Positions 1-6,947 of a stretch of 32,062 nt of DNA are shown here, in pieces. Source of the DNA: Neisseriaceae bacterium HSC-16F19 (lineage in GTDB: Bacteria; Pseudomonadota; Gammaproteobacteria; Burkholderiales; Neisseriaceae); the NCBI RefSeq assembly GCF_024171525.1, contig NZ_JALJZY010000023.1:1-32062 (forward strand). Reading direction: 5' to 3'. Numbering within the stretch: position 1 is the stretch's first letter; each line of letters opens with the position of its first letter. The notes beneath the pieces were generated by a model, which did not search any database, was not told the DNA's origin, and was given only the letters and a program-made list of their open reading frames with translations. The translations under genes were made by a program, and so were the position numbers.

Positions 1-2
1 TG

Positions 3-32
3 AAGGCTGCCTGAAATTTTTCAGGCAGCCTT
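3..32 (+). terminator. Inverted DUS pair, terminator of a gene left of the window
   Basis: A 14-bp perfect inverted repeat, AAGGCTGCCTGAAA and its complement, separated by two bases. Each arm contains one DUS copy (4-15 and 20-31). Paired DUS of this kind are typical rho-independent terminators in Neisseriaceae. The gene it would serve is outside the window. Confidence 0.7.
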
Positions 33-41
33 ATCTGTGAT

Positions 42-149
42 TCAGCTTGCGGCAGGCGGTTCTTCAAAACCGGTGACTTCGAGGCCGAAGCCGGTATTGC
101 AGCAGACCAATAACTTCAAGAACCTTTGCAAAGCCCCCTTGAATTGCAT
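42..149 (-). other. Possible 35-codon ORF or gene remnant; otherwise no gene in 33-377
   Basis: A short minus-strand frame runs from an ATG at 149 to a TGA at 42. Its last 20 or so residues (VCCNTGFGLEVTGFEEPP...) have the GC-rich composition of real coding sequence, while its first part is read through a CTTTGCAAAG repeat end. It could be the surviving C-terminus of a gene cut by the repeat at 120-177, or chance. I do not recognise the protein. The rest of 178-377 is AT-rich, with no gene or RNA that I can support. Confidence 0.2.
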
Positions 150-177
150 CTACATCTGGAGGTTTTGCAAAGATTTC
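120..177. repeat. Short element bounded by CTTTGCAAA-type inverted ends
   Basis: GAACCTTTGCAAAG at 120-133 and TTTTGCAAAGATTTC at 163-177 are imperfect inverted repeats of each other. They match the ends of the larger elements at 7700-7863, 13954-14175 and 29485-29682. The interior is only about 30 bp, so this looks like a minimal or decayed member of the same MITE-like family. Confidence 0.5.
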
Positions 178-377
178 TACAAAAGCGATAATACCGCTGA
201 GTTGTGAATGGATAATTTAATGACTAAAGATAGATATAGTAAGCATTTGTTAAAATACGCAAACAGTATATTTATCTTATAGCAGCCATTTTTATGTTGT
301 AGTACTATGGAATTAAGGAGTATTACATTATGATTCGTAATACTATTTTGTTAATCGTTGAACGGAAAGGAATAGCC

Positions 378-677
378 ATGAAAAAGCTTTTATTGGCCTT
401 GGTTGCTTTTTTCAGTTTGGTGAGTGCATTTGCAGCCGTTAACATTAATACGGCAGATGTGCAGGAATTACAGACCTTGCACAATATAGGTGCGAAGAAA
501 GCGGAAGCGATTGTGGCTTACCGTACGGAAAATGGCCCTTTTAAGGCGATTGAGGATATTCAAAAAGTGAAGGGTATCGGTAAAGCGACCTTTGAAAAAC
601 TCAAAACAGAAATTACGGTAGGTACGGCGGAAAAAGCCGCACCGCCTAAAGCTGCACAACCGGCAACGAAAAAATAG
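378..677 (+). CDS. comEA: ComEA-like helix-hairpin-helix DNA-binding competence protein
   Basis: Encodes 99 residues. A signal peptide (MKKLLLALVAFFSLVSAFA) precedes a double helix-hairpin-helix domain with VNINTADVQELQTLHNIG and a second hairpin around VKGIGKATFEKL, then an Ala/Pro/Lys-rich tail. This is the short neisserial ComE/ComEA form, a periplasmic DNA-binding protein that pulls incoming DNA across the outer membrane during natural transformation. I chose ATG 378, which has GGAAAGG just upstream. An in-frame ATG at 330, with its own AAGGAG, would add 16 residues ahead of the signal peptide and cannot be fully excluded. In other Neisseria comE copies lie next to rRNA operons; no rRNA is visible here. 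A terminator follows at 699-724. Confidence 0.9.
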   Translation: MKKLLLALVAFFSLVSAFAAVNINTADVQELQTLHNIGAKKAEAIVAYRTENGPFKAIEDIQKVKGIGKATFEKLKTEITVGTAEKAAPPKAAQPATKK

Positions 678-698
678 TTATTGTGTATTTGGGGATAG

Positions 699-724
699 AC
701 GGCTGCCTGCAAGGCAGCCGTTTT
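699..724 (+). terminator. Rho-independent terminator after comEA
   Basis: Perfect stem ACGGCTGCC / GGCAGCCGT with a TGCAA loop and a run of Ts, 22 bases after the comEA stop. The stem resembles a DUS core (GGCTGCCTG) but the loop replaces the terminal GAA, so it is not counted as a DUS. Confidence 0.85.
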
Positions 725-800
725 GTATGCCCGTCAAGTTATGCCGCAGCTTGTGTATTCACTATATAATGCGAGCCTTGTCTTGAACAGGATTGTGCCC

Positions 801-2006
801 ATGTCCGCCCCCATTACCCGCTCCCTGCTGGACACCGACCTCTACAAATTCACCATGCTGCAAGTGGTGCTGCACCAGTTTCCGCAAGCGCACGGGGTGT
901 ATGAATTCCGTTGCCGAAACAACGACGCCACCGCCTATCCGCTGGCCGACATCAAAGACGATTTGGAAACCGAGCTCGACCGCCTGTGTACGGTGAAATT
1001 CACCCAGGACGAGCTCGATTACCTGCGCAGCCTGCGTTTTATCAAAAGTGACTTTGTCGATTATCTGGAGCTGTTCCAGCTCAAACGCCGCTTTATTCAT
1101 GTCAGTACCGACGCAGACAACCGCCTCAATATCCGCGTGGAAGGGCCGATTATCCAGGCCATGTTCTTCGAGATTTTCGTGCTGGCCATTGTCAACGAGC
1201 TGTATTTCCGCCGCTTGGAAACGCCGGAAGTGCTGGCCGAGGGCGAGCGCCGTTTGCAGGCCAAGGCTGCCCTGTTGCGCCAATATGCCGCCGAGCAGCG
1301 ACCGCAAGACCCGCCGTTTCTGGTGTCCGATTTCGGCACCCGCCGCCGCTACACCTTGGATTGGCAGGAACATGTGGTGCACACCCTGCATGAAGCCGCG
1401 CCGGAGGTGTTCCGCGGCACCAGCAATGTGTATCTGGCCAAAAAACTGGGCATTACCCCCATCGGCACCATGGCGCACGAATTTTTGCAGGCGTTTCAGG
1501 CGCTGGATGTGCGTTTGCGCGATTTCCAAAAAGCGGCGCTGGAAGCGTGGGTGCACGAATACCGCGGCGACTTGGGCATCGCGCTCACCGATGTGGTGGG
1601 CATGGATGCGTTTTTGCGCGATTTCGACCTCTATTTCGCCAAACTCTTCGACGGCCTGCGCCACGACAGCGGCGACCCCTATGTGTGGGGCGACAAGGCT
1701 TATGCGCATTATCAGAAACTCAAAATCGACAGCCGCACCAAGATGCTGACCTTCTCCGACGGCCTCGACATCGAGCGCTCCTGGGCCTTGCACCAGTATT
1801 TCAAAGACCGTTTCAAAACCAGTTTCGGCATCGGCACCAATCTGACCAACGACTTGGGTCACACCACGCTCAATATCGTGCTCAAACTGGTGGAATGCAA
1901 CGGCCAGTCGGTGGCCAAGATTTCCGACACCCCCGGCAAAACCATGTCCGACAACAACACCTTCCTGGCCTATCTGCGCCAGGTATTCCAAATTGCGGAG
2001 ACCTGA
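801..2006 (+). CDS. pncB: Nicotinate phosphoribosyltransferase
   Basis: Encodes 401 residues, close to E. coli PncB (400). It converts nicotinate plus PRPP (with ATP) to nicotinate mononucleotide in the Preiss-Handler NAD salvage pathway, in the cytoplasm. Recognisable segments are the N-terminal SLLDTDLYKFTM with VYEFRCRN, SDFGTRRRY, the GTSNVYLAKKLGITPIGTMAHE segment that carries the family's conserved active-site histidine, GLRHDSGDP, and IGTNLTNDLG near the end. ATG 801 gives the family's usual N-terminus (MSAPITRSLLDTD); an earlier in-frame start at 723 would add a tail unlike the family and lie inside the comEA terminator region. First gene of a three-gene operon: the next start is one base past its stop. 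Confidence 0.95.
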   Translation: MSAPITRSLLDTDLYKFTMLQVVLHQFPQAHGVYEFRCRNNDATAYPLADIKDDLETELDRLCTVKFTQDELDYLRSLRFIKSDFVDYLELFQLKRRFIHVSTDADNRLNIRVEGPIIQAMFFEIFVLAIVNELYFRRLETPEVLAEGERRLQAKAALLRQYAAEQRPQDPPFLVSDFGTRRRYTLDWQEHVVHTLHEAAPEVFRGTSNVYLAKKLGITPIGTMAHEFLQAFQALDVRLRDFQKAALEAWVHEYRGDLGIALTDVVGMDAFLRDFDLYFAKLFDGLRHDSGDPYVWGDKAYAHYQKLKIDSRTKMLTFSDGLDIERSWALHQYFKDRFKTSFGIGTNLTNDLGHTTLNIVLKLVECNGQSVAKISDTPGKTMSDNNTFLAYLRQVFQIAET

Positions 2007-2007
2007 T

Positions 2008-2433
2008 ATGAGCCTGAAACTGTTCCCGGTGGAATTATTGCAACCGTGTGCCGCGTCGCTCTCCGGCGAGGCGGGCAATGCCAATCTGACCGTGCCCTTG
2101 CAGCCTTTCGAATGGGAGGGCCAGCGGGTGGAAACCGAAATCCGCCTTGACGGCATCGACCTGCCCTCGGTGAATGCCGCCGATTTGGCCGGACGGGTGT
2201 TTCATTTCCAGCTCAACGACGAGCGCGCCACCTTGGATACGCCGTATATCGACGGCTCGCTGTATCTGGACAGCGTGCATCATCCGGTGGACATTACCGT
2301 GCTCAGTTTTGCCGCCGACGGTGCGGCTGTTACGGTGGAAATGCGCGGCGTGTACTGCTTTGCCTACGAGGGCTTGGCCGGTTACGACGACACCCCGTTT
2401 GTGCTTACCGTACCGATTGAGGCGGCGGAGTAA
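2008..2433 (+). CDS. Hypothetical protein between pncB and hslR
   Basis: Encodes 141 residues that I do not recognise. It looks like a soluble, acidic, beta-rich cytoplasmic protein: no signal peptide or membrane segment, an aromatic-rich middle (GRVFHFQLNDERATLDTPYIDGSLYLD) and two cysteines (residues 14 and 117). The ATG at 2008 follows the pncB stop by one base, and its ribosome binding site (GCGGAG) lies inside the pncB end, so translation is probably coupled. hslR starts six bases after its stop. The context links it to pncB and hslR expression but does not give a function. Confidence 0.75.
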   Translation: MSLKLFPVELLQPCAASLSGEAGNANLTVPLQPFEWEGQRVETEIRLDGIDLPSVNAADLAGRVFHFQLNDERATLDTPYIDGSLYLDSVHHPVDITVLSFAADGAAVTVEMRGVYCFAYEGLAGYDDTPFVLTVPIEAAE

Positions 2434-2439
2434 ACGCGC

Positions 2440-2841
2440 ATGAGTGCATCGGTCAAAGACAACAGCATGCGCTTGGACAAATGGCTGTGGGCTGCGCGTT
2501 TTTTCAAAACCCGCGCCCTGGCCCAGCGCCATATCGAATTGGGGCGGGTGCAGGTGAACGGCGCCAAAGTCAAAAACAGCAAAACCATAGTGCCGGGTGA
2601 TGTCATTGATTTGGTGCTCAATTCGCTGCCGTATAAAATCACCGTGCTCAAACTCAACCACATGCGCCGCCCGGCGGTGGAAGCGCAGCAGTTGTATCAG
2701 GAAGACGCCGCCGTGGCCGCCGAACGCGCACGGCAGAAAGAATTGGACAAGGCCAGCCGCATTACCGCCGCCTATCCCGACGGCCGCCCCACCAAGCGCG
2801 ACCGCCGCGAATTGGATAAGGTGAAACGGGGTTGGGAGTGA
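2440..2841 (+). CDS. hslR: Ribosome-associated heat shock protein 15 (S4 domain)
   Basis: Encodes 133 residues, the same length as E. coli Hsp15. The S4 RNA-binding domain occupies roughly residues 10-65 (MRLDKWLWAARFFKTR..., then ELGRVQVNGAKVK and IVPGDVI), followed by a highly charged C-terminal helix and a basic tail ending DRRELDKVKRGWE. Hsp15 binds free 50S subunits that still carry a nascent chain with its tRNA, helping to recycle stalled ribosomes after heat stress. It starts at ATG 2440, preceded by GGCGGAG in the end of the previous gene. Last gene of the pncB operon; a DUS hairpin follows directly. Confidence 0.92.
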   Translation: MSASVKDNSMRLDKWLWAARFFKTRALAQRHIELGRVQVNGAKVKNSKTIVPGDVIDLVLNSLPYKITVLKLNHMRRPAVEAQQLYQEDAAVAAERARQKELDKASRITAAYPDGRPTKRDRRELDKVKRGWE

Positions 2842-2846
2842 GGCGT

Positions 2847-2865
2847 TTTTCAGGCTGCCTGAAAA
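2847..2865 (+). repeat. DUS copy forming a short hairpin after hslR
   Basis: The exact DUS (2852-2863) sits in TTTTCAGGCTGCCTGAAAA. The core of this dialect is itself palindromic except for the central base, so a single copy can fold into a stem TTTTCAGG/CCTGAAAA. It lies five bases after the hslR stop and has no following T run, so it is at best a weak terminator. Confidence 0.7.
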
Positions 2866-2939
2866 CACACTTATTTTTAGTTTTTTAAAATCAAGCTGTA
2901 GGCTACCTGCGTAACGCAGTCAGTGACGAAGCCAAAACA

Positions 2940-3009
2940 GATTCTGCGACTCCACTACGCTACGCGCAGAATGACGGCACACAGTCATCCTGCGCGTAGT
3001 CGCAGGATC
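2940..3009. repeat. Facing pair of (A)TTCTGCG / CGCAGAAT palindromes
   Basis: The first unit (2940-2975) has arms GATTCTGCG and CGCAGAATGAC. The second (2984-3009) is nearly its reverse complement, shortened by ten bases, with arms ATCCTGCG and CGCAGGAT. The T-to-C change in one arm is matched by A-to-G in the other, so base pairing is kept. Just upstream (2899-2933) is GGCTACCTGCGTA...GACGAAGC, whose inverted relative lies inside the element at 13954-14175. Confidence 0.6.
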
Positions 3010-3042
3010 TTGTTCAAGATAATGTGCGTTATTAAAGCAATC

Positions 3043-3121
3043 GCAGGTCGGATTCTTGAATCCGACATTGGCCAAGGTTCCTGCAAATGATTCATTTGTC
3101 GGATACAAGTATCCGACCTAC
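3043..3121. repeat. Pair of inward-facing GTCGGAT...ATCCGAC palindromes
   Basis: Two 20-bp perfect palindromes, GTCGGATTCTTGAATCCGAC (3047-3066) and GTCGGATACAAGTATCCGAC (3098-3117), are flanked on their outer sides by CAGG and CTAC. Their central bases differ but each remains self-complementary. The same layout with other stem sequences is seen twice, nested, at 7653-7893. Confidence 0.65.
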
Positions 3122-3127
3122 GGCTTC

Positions 3128-3139
3128 AGGCTGCCTGAA
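3128..3139 (+). repeat. DNA uptake sequence
   Basis: Exact AGGCTGCCTGAA, 35 bases upstream of the metallopeptidase start. The spacer 2842-3174 holds only repeats and no gene. Confidence 0.85.
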
Positions 3140-3174
3140 AACAGATTCAGCCATTATTCAAAAGGACACACACC

Positions 3175-4005
3175 ATGCGTTGGCAAAACCGCAGACAAAG
3201 CAGCAATGTAGAAGACCGCCGCGGCCGGGGCGGCGGTGCCGTCGGTAAGGGCGGCGGCATTATCGGCCTGATTGTGGTCTTGGTGGGCATGTATTACGGC
3301 GTCGACCTCACCGGCTTGGTGGGCACGCCGCAAATCGGCGGTGCCCAGCAAAGCAGCAGTCTGAGCCAAAACCAGGAAGAACACATCAACGGCTTGGCAC
3401 GCGTGGTGTTGGCCGAGACCGAAGACACCTGGTCGGACTATTTTGCCCGCAACGGCCAGCGTTATCAGGCGCCGGTGCTGGTGTTGTATACCGGTGCCAC
3501 CCAATCTGCCTGCGGCACCGGCCAGTCGGCCATGGGTCCGTTTTACTGCCCCGGCGACCAGAAAATCTATCTGGATTTATCGTTTTATGAAGACATGAAA
3601 CGCCAACTGGCGGCGCAGGGCGGTGATGCGGCTTTTGCCTATGTGATTGCCCACGAAGTCGGCCACCATGTGCAAAACCTGCTCGGCATTTTGCCCAAGG
3701 TACATCAGGCGCAACAGCGTGCCGACAAAACCCGCGCCAATCAGCTGTCTGTGCGCCTGGAATTGCAGGCCGACTGCTTTGCCGGTGTGTGGGCCTACAA
3801 CGCGCGCCAGCGGCAGCTGTTTGAAGGCGACGATGTCAGCCGTATTCTCGATGCCGCCGAATCGGTGGGCGATGACCGCATCCAAAACCGCAGCCAAGGC
3901 TATGCCGTGCCCGACAGCTTTACCCACGGCAGCAGCGCCGAGCGCAAAACCTGGTTCCAGCGCGGCTTTGCCAGCGGCGACCCGGCGCAGTGCAATACTT
4001 TTTAA
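3175..4005 (+). CDS. ypfJ: YpfJ-family neutral zinc metallopeptidase
   Basis: Encodes 276 residues of the putative neutral zinc metallopeptidase family (E. coli YpfJ, 287 residues). A basic, Gly-rich N-terminus (residues 1-25) is followed by one membrane segment (GGIIGLIVVLVGMYYGV, about 27-43). The catalytic domain includes the zincin motif HEVGHHVQNLLG, with two zinc histidines and the catalytic glutamate, and the downstream ELQADCFAGVWA with a probable third zinc ligand. It also has the family's QSACGTGQSAMGPFYCP segment and the end motif GSSAERKTWFQRGFASGDPAQCNTF. The layout predicts a cytoplasmic membrane protein with the protease domain outside. AAAGGA lies nine bases before the ATG. 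No close operon partner. The physiological substrate of the family is unknown. Confidence 0.9.
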   Translation: MRWQNRRQSSNVEDRRGRGGGAVGKGGGIIGLIVVLVGMYYGVDLTGLVGTPQIGGAQQSSSLSQNQEEHINGLARVVLAETEDTWSDYFARNGQRYQAPVLVLYTGATQSACGTGQSAMGPFYCPGDQKIYLDLSFYEDMKRQLAAQGGDAAFAYVIAHEVGHHVQNLLGILPKVHQAQQRADKTRANQLSVRLELQADCFAGVWAYNARQRQLFEGDDVSRILDAAESVGDDRIQNRSQGYAVPDSFTHGSSAERKTWFQRGFASGDPAQCNTF

Positions 4006-4026
4006 GGTGTGTATTGCACTGAGCAT

Positions 4027-4056
4027 AAAAAAGACGGACACAAGTCCGTCTTTTTT
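4027..4056 (+). terminator. Strong terminator between convergent ypfJ and sixA
   Basis: Stem AAAAAAGACGGAC / GTCCGTCTTTTTT with an ACAA loop. The A and T tracts make it work on both strands: it ends the plus-strand metallopeptidase transcript and can also stop the minus-strand cca-sixA transcript. Confidence 0.92.
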
Positions 4057-4071
4057 ATGGCGGGTTGCTTT

Positions 4072-4083
4072 TTCAGGCAGCCT
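4072..4083 (-). repeat. DNA uptake sequence
   Basis: Exact reverse-complement copy (TTCAGGCAGCCT) between the terminator and the sixA stop codon. Confidence 0.85.
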
Positions 4084-4098
4084 GTAGGAGTATTCTGC

Positions 4099-4575
4099 CT
4101 ATTCATCCGCCAGCCAGGCGGGCGGCAGCGCGCCTTTGAGTTTGGCCGAAGGGCGGCCTTCGGTGTCGAAATGCACTTCAAACCACCAAAAAGCGCTCTT
4201 TTTCACCGACCAATAGCTGTGGGGCTGCCATTGGCCGTCGTTGAGCAGCCAGGCGCACAACTGGCCTATCCACGGTTGGTGGCCGACCAGTACCAAGGCG
4301 GCGCTGTCGTGTTCCACACGCAGCAATTCGGCAATGCGCTGCGGGTCGGCTTCGGGGTTGATCAGGGGCTGCACCTGGTCGGCGCGGCGCAGGTATTCGG
4401 CGGTTTCTCGGCTGCGCACGGCTTCGGAAATCCACAGCCGGTAGCCGGGCGGCAGATGGCGTTTGAGCCAGGAAGCGCTGCAACGGGCCTGTTTGCGGCC
4501 TTTGTCGGTAAGGCGGCGGGCGAGGTCGTTGAATCCGGGTTCGGCTTCGGCATGACGCCATAGAATAATGTGCAT
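4099..4575 (-). CDS. sixA: SixA-type phosphohistidine phosphatase
   Basis: Encodes 158 residues of the small histidine phosphatase branch that includes SixA. The catalytic RH motif is at the N-terminus (MHIILWRHAEAEPG), the second core segment is ISEAVRSRETAEYL, and the second catalytic histidine is in LVLVGHQPWIGQL. E. coli SixA removes phosphate from phosphohistidine on HPt and nitrogen-PTS proteins; here the substrate is inferred from the family only. I chose ATG 4575 because an AAAAGGAT ribosome binding site precedes it and MHIILWRHAE is the family's usual start; an earlier in-frame start would add 11 residues overlapping cca. It starts 13 bases after the cca stop, so the two form an operon. 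Confidence 0.85.
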   Translation of the reverse strand: MHIILWRHAEAEPGFNDLARRLTDKGRKQARCSASWLKRHLPPGYRLWISEAVRSRETAEYLRRADQVQPLINPEADPQRIAELLRVEHDSAALVLVGHQPWIGQLCAWLLNDGQWQPHSYWSVKKSAFWWFEVHFDTEGRPSAKLKGALPPAWLADE

Positions 4576-4588
4576 GGTGGGTATCCTT

Positions 4589-5827
4589 TTAATGACTGCG
4601 ATCTGCATTCTGCCGCCGCCAGGCTTCCTGTACGGGGCGGATGCGCTCGAGGCGGGCGCGGTCTATGGCCTGGGCAATGTCTTTCGGTGCATGCCCGGCG
4701 GCAATGGCGGCGGTATCCACATCTTGGGCGGCGGCCAAGAGGGCGAGCCAGTGCCCGCGTTGCGGATAGGGCTGGTTTTCTTTGCCCAAACGGCCGCGCA
4801 CATCGGCCACACATACGTTTAAGGCTGCCTGAAAACGTTGCGGACGGCGCAGGGCATCGCAGCGCTTGAGGGTGTCGAGCACGGTGGCGGGTTTGAGCTG
4901 GGCGGCCTGGTGAAAAATAATGTGCCAGCGGCACACCAGCTCGGCCAACTCGGCGCAGGCTTTGGGCACGCGCCAGCGGGCATTGACCGCACGCACCGGT
5001 GCCACACCGGCGATATCGTGGCCGTGATGGCGCGGCAGGATGTGCGCCGGGGTGAGCGCCTTGCCCAAGTCGTGCAAGAGTGCGGCATAGCGTTCGGGCA
5101 GGGTGAGCTGCATTGCAGCCGCCTGTTGCAGCACCATCAGCGTGTGGATGCCGCTGTCGATTTCGGGGTGGTATTCCGCCCGCTGCGGCACGCCGAAGAG
5201 GGCATCCACTTCCGGCAGCAGCACCGCCAGTGCGCCGCAATCGCGCAAGGCTTCAATCATGCGCTGCGGTTGCGGCTCCATCAAACCCTTGGCCAGTTCC
5301 TGCCACACCCGTTCGGCCACCAAGGCCGCCACTTCGCCCTGTTCCACCATCTGCCGCATCAGCGCCCGGGTTTCGGGGGCAATGGCAAAGCCGTAACGGG
5401 CGGCAAAACGGGCGATACGCAAAATGCGCACCGGATCTTCGGCAAACGCCGGGCTGACATGACGCAACACACCCTGCTGCAAATCGGCTTGGCCGCCGAA
5501 AGGGTCGATAAGGGTGCCGTCGGCATCCTGTGCCATGGCGTTGATGGTGAGGTCGCGGCGGGACAGGTCTTGTTCCAGCGTTACATCCGCGGCGGCATAA
5601 AACTGAAAACCGCTGTAACCGGCGGCCACTTTGCGTTCGGTGCGCGCCAGTGCGTATTCCTCATGGGTTTCGGGGTGCAGGAATACCGGGAAATCGCGCC
5701 CCACGGCTTTGAAACCGGCGGCGAGCATGGCGGCGGCATCGGCGCCCACCACCACCCAGTCGCGGTCGCAAACCGGCAGACCGAGTAGGGCATCGCGCAC
5801 GGCGCCGCCCACCAGATAGGTGCGCAT
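4589..5827 (-). CDS. cca: CCA-adding tRNA nucleotidyltransferase (multifunctional)
   Basis: Encodes 412 residues, the same length as E. coli Cca. It adds or repairs the 3' CCA of tRNAs using CTP and ATP. The N-terminal polymerase-beta-type head has YLVGGAVRDALLG and the metal-binding DRDWVVVG, then SRRDLTINAMAQD, DPFGG and EDPVRILRIARFAARYGF. A C-terminal HD domain (HDLGKALTPAHILPRHHGHD, about residues 255-275) matches the gammaproteobacterial type with phosphatase and phosphodiesterase activities. ATG 5827 has AAGGAAAG upstream. A complete DUS lies inside the gene (4822-4833), read as FQAAL. First gene of a cca-sixA operon. Confidence 0.95.
   Translation of the reverse strand: MRTYLVGGAVRDALLGLPVCDRDWVVVGADAAAMLAAGFKAVGRDFPVFLHPETHEEYALARTERKVAAGYSGFQFYAAADVTLEQDLSRRDLTINAMAQDADGTLIDPFGGQADLQQGVLRHVSPAFAEDPVRILRIARFAARYGFAIAPETRALMRQMVEQGEVAALVAERVWQELAKGLMEPQPQRMIEALRDCGALAVLLPEVDALFGVPQRAEYHPEIDSGIHTLMVLQQAAAMQLTLPERYAALLHDLGKALTPAHILPRHHGHDIAGVAPVRAVNARWRVPKACAELAELVCRWHIIFHQAAQLKPATVLDTLKRCDALRRPQRFQAALNVCVADVRGRLGKENQPYPQRGHWLALLAAAQDVDTAAIAAGHAPKDIAQAIDRARLERIRPVQEAWRRQNADRSH
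4822..4833 (+). repeat. DNA uptake sequence inside cca
   Basis: Exact 12-mer within coding sequence; on the coding strand it reads Phe-Gln-Ala-Ala. The same FQAA coding solution is used by the DUS at 20368-20379. Confidence 0.85.
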
Positions 5828-5847
5828 AGGGCTTTCCTTCAATGAAT

Positions 5848-5876
5848 CACGGCGGCATTGTGACATTGCCGCCGTG
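5848..5876 (-). terminator. GC-rich hairpin between znuA and cca
   Basis: A 10-bp perfect stem CACGGCGGCA / TGCCGCCGTG with a 9-base loop. It lies between the znuA stop and the cca start but has no clear T run on the minus strand. It is either a weak terminator for znuA or a structured cca leader. Confidence 0.4.
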
Positions 5877-5892
5877 CTTTGTGAAGCCGGGT

Positions 5893-5904
5893 TTCAGGCA
5901 GCCT
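5893..5904 (-). repeat. DNA uptake sequence abutting the znuA stop codon
   Basis: Exact reverse-complement copy that begins immediately after the znuA TAA on the coding strand. Confidence 0.85.
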
Positions 5905-6816
5905 TTATTTCATGGCTTTGACCAAGGCATTCACATTGTAACGGAACAGACCGGTATAGCTGTTGGCCGGTGCGCCTTTGCTCAGCGCATCGGAATACAG
6001 ACGGCCCTGCACCTTGACCCCGGTTTCCTGGGCAATGCGGTTGATCATGCGTGTGTCTTTGATGTTTTCGCTGAACACGGCCTTGATGCCTTGCTGCTTG
6101 ATCTGGCGGATGATGGCCGCCACTTGGCGGGCGGAGGGCTCGGATTCGGCGTTCACACCCTGCGGTGCGGCAAAATACACTTTGTAGCGCTTGGCCATAT
6201 AGCCGAAGCCTTCGTGGCCGGTAATCACTTTGCGCTGCGCCACCGGCACGCTGTTAAAGGATTGCGCCGCCCAAGTATTGAGCTGGGCCAGTTCGTTTTT
6301 ATAGCTGTTGAGGCGTTGCTGGTAATGCGCCTTGCCTGCCGGGTCGGCCTTGACCAGCGCATCGGCCACGTTTTGGGCGTAGGTCTGCATCAGCACCGGG
6401 TCGTGCCACACATGCGGATCAAACTCGCCGTGCTCGTGATGACCGTGGCCGTGACCGTGGTCATGATGATGGTGGCCGCCTTCTTCCATTTTGATGGGGG
6501 TGATGCCGCGGGTGGCCACGGCCACGGGCACTTTGGCCTGTTTGGCGGCGCGCTCGACATCGGCTTTTTCAAAACCCAAGCCGTTGAGCAGCACCAGTTT
6601 GGCGCCGCGGATTTTTTGGATGTCGCTGGCTTTGAGCTGGTAGACATGTGCGTCTTGGTCGGGACCGACCAGATTTTGCACCGCCACGCGCTCACCGCCG
6701 ATTTGTTGGGTCACATCGCCCAGAATGCTGAAGCTGGTGACCACCTGCAAGGGCGCCGCCCACAGGCTGCCTGAACACAAAAACGCCGCCAGACCGAGTT
6801 GCCATTTCATTTTCAT
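5905..6816 (-). CDS. znuA: Zinc ABC transporter periplasmic binding protein
   Basis: Encodes 303 residues of the cluster 9 (ZnuA/MntC) solute-binding proteins. A signal peptide (about residues 1-21, cleaved near LWAA) is followed by LQVVTSFSILGDVTQQIGG and the first metal histidine in DAHVYQLKASD. A His/Asp/Glu-rich loop (HHHHDHGHGHGHHEHGEFD) is typical of zinc-specific members. The second histidine is in PHVWHDP, the third in VITGHEGFGYMA, and a C-terminal acidic ligand is probably in FSENIKDTR. ATG 6816 and ATG 6819 are adjacent; AAGGA suits 6816 slightly better. The permease and ATPase genes (znuB, znuC) are not next to it, unlike the usual cluster. A Zur box overlaps the predicted promoter, so it is probably induced by zinc starvation. 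A DUS lies within the signal-peptide codons. Confidence 0.93.
   Translation of the reverse strand: MKMKWQLGLAAFLCSGSLWAAPLQVVTSFSILGDVTQQIGGERVAVQNLVGPDQDAHVYQLKASDIQKIRGAKLVLLNGLGFEKADVERAAKQAKVPVAVATRGITPIKMEEGGHHHHDHGHGHGHHEHGEFDPHVWHDPVLMQTYAQNVADALVKADPAGKAHYQQRLNSYKNELAQLNTWAAQSFNSVPVAQRKVITGHEGFGYMAKRYKVYFAAPQGVNAESEPSARQVAAIIRQIKQQGIKAVFSENIKDTRMINRIAQETGVKVQGRLYSDALSKGAPANSYTGLFRYNVNALVKAMK
6764..6775 (+). repeat. DNA uptake sequence inside znuA
   Basis: Exact 12-mer; on the coding strand it specifies part of the signal-peptide end (SGSLW). Confidence 0.85.
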
Positions 6817-6857
6817 CATGGTTTCCTTGTATGAAGTGTGATGGGAATCAGAATGAA

Positions 6858-6872
6858 CGTTATTATATAACA
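6858..6872 (-). promoter_or_regulatory. Zur operator overlapping the znuA -10 box
   Basis: On the minus strand TGTTATATAATAACG matches the neisserial Zur consensus TGTTATDNHATAACA at 14 of 15 positions. It contains a perfect TATAAT (6867-6862) about 45 bases before the znuA start. Zur bound to zinc would cover the promoter. A clear -35 box was not found. Confidence 0.75.
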
Positions 6873-6881
6873 TTAACACCG

Positions 6882-6893
6882 AGGCTGCCTGAA
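6882..6893 (+). repeat. DNA uptake sequence
   Basis: Exact copy between the znuA operator and the hairpin at 6902-6932. Confidence 0.85.
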
Positions 6894-6901
6894 AATACAT
6901 A

Positions 6902-6932
6902 ACGGCCACCCGTTTTTAAGACGGGTGGCCGT
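6902..6932 (-). terminator. Probable luxS terminator hairpin
   Basis: A perfect 12-bp stem ACGGCCACCCGT / ACGGGTGGCCGT with a 7-base loop, followed on the minus strand by the T-rich TATGTATTTT. It lies beyond the Correia-like element downstream of luxS. Confidence 0.65.
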
Positions 6933-6947
6933 ATCAGATATATGAAA

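Noticed and set aside
33..377. 5S rRNA or rRNA operon end, expected upstream of neisserial comE
   Set aside because: The stretch is AT-rich with no rRNA-like sequence or stems.
762..2156. A 464-codon minus-strand frame opposite pncB
   Set aside because: pncB on the plus strand is a full-length, recognisable enzyme; the antisense frame matches no family and crosses two real genes.
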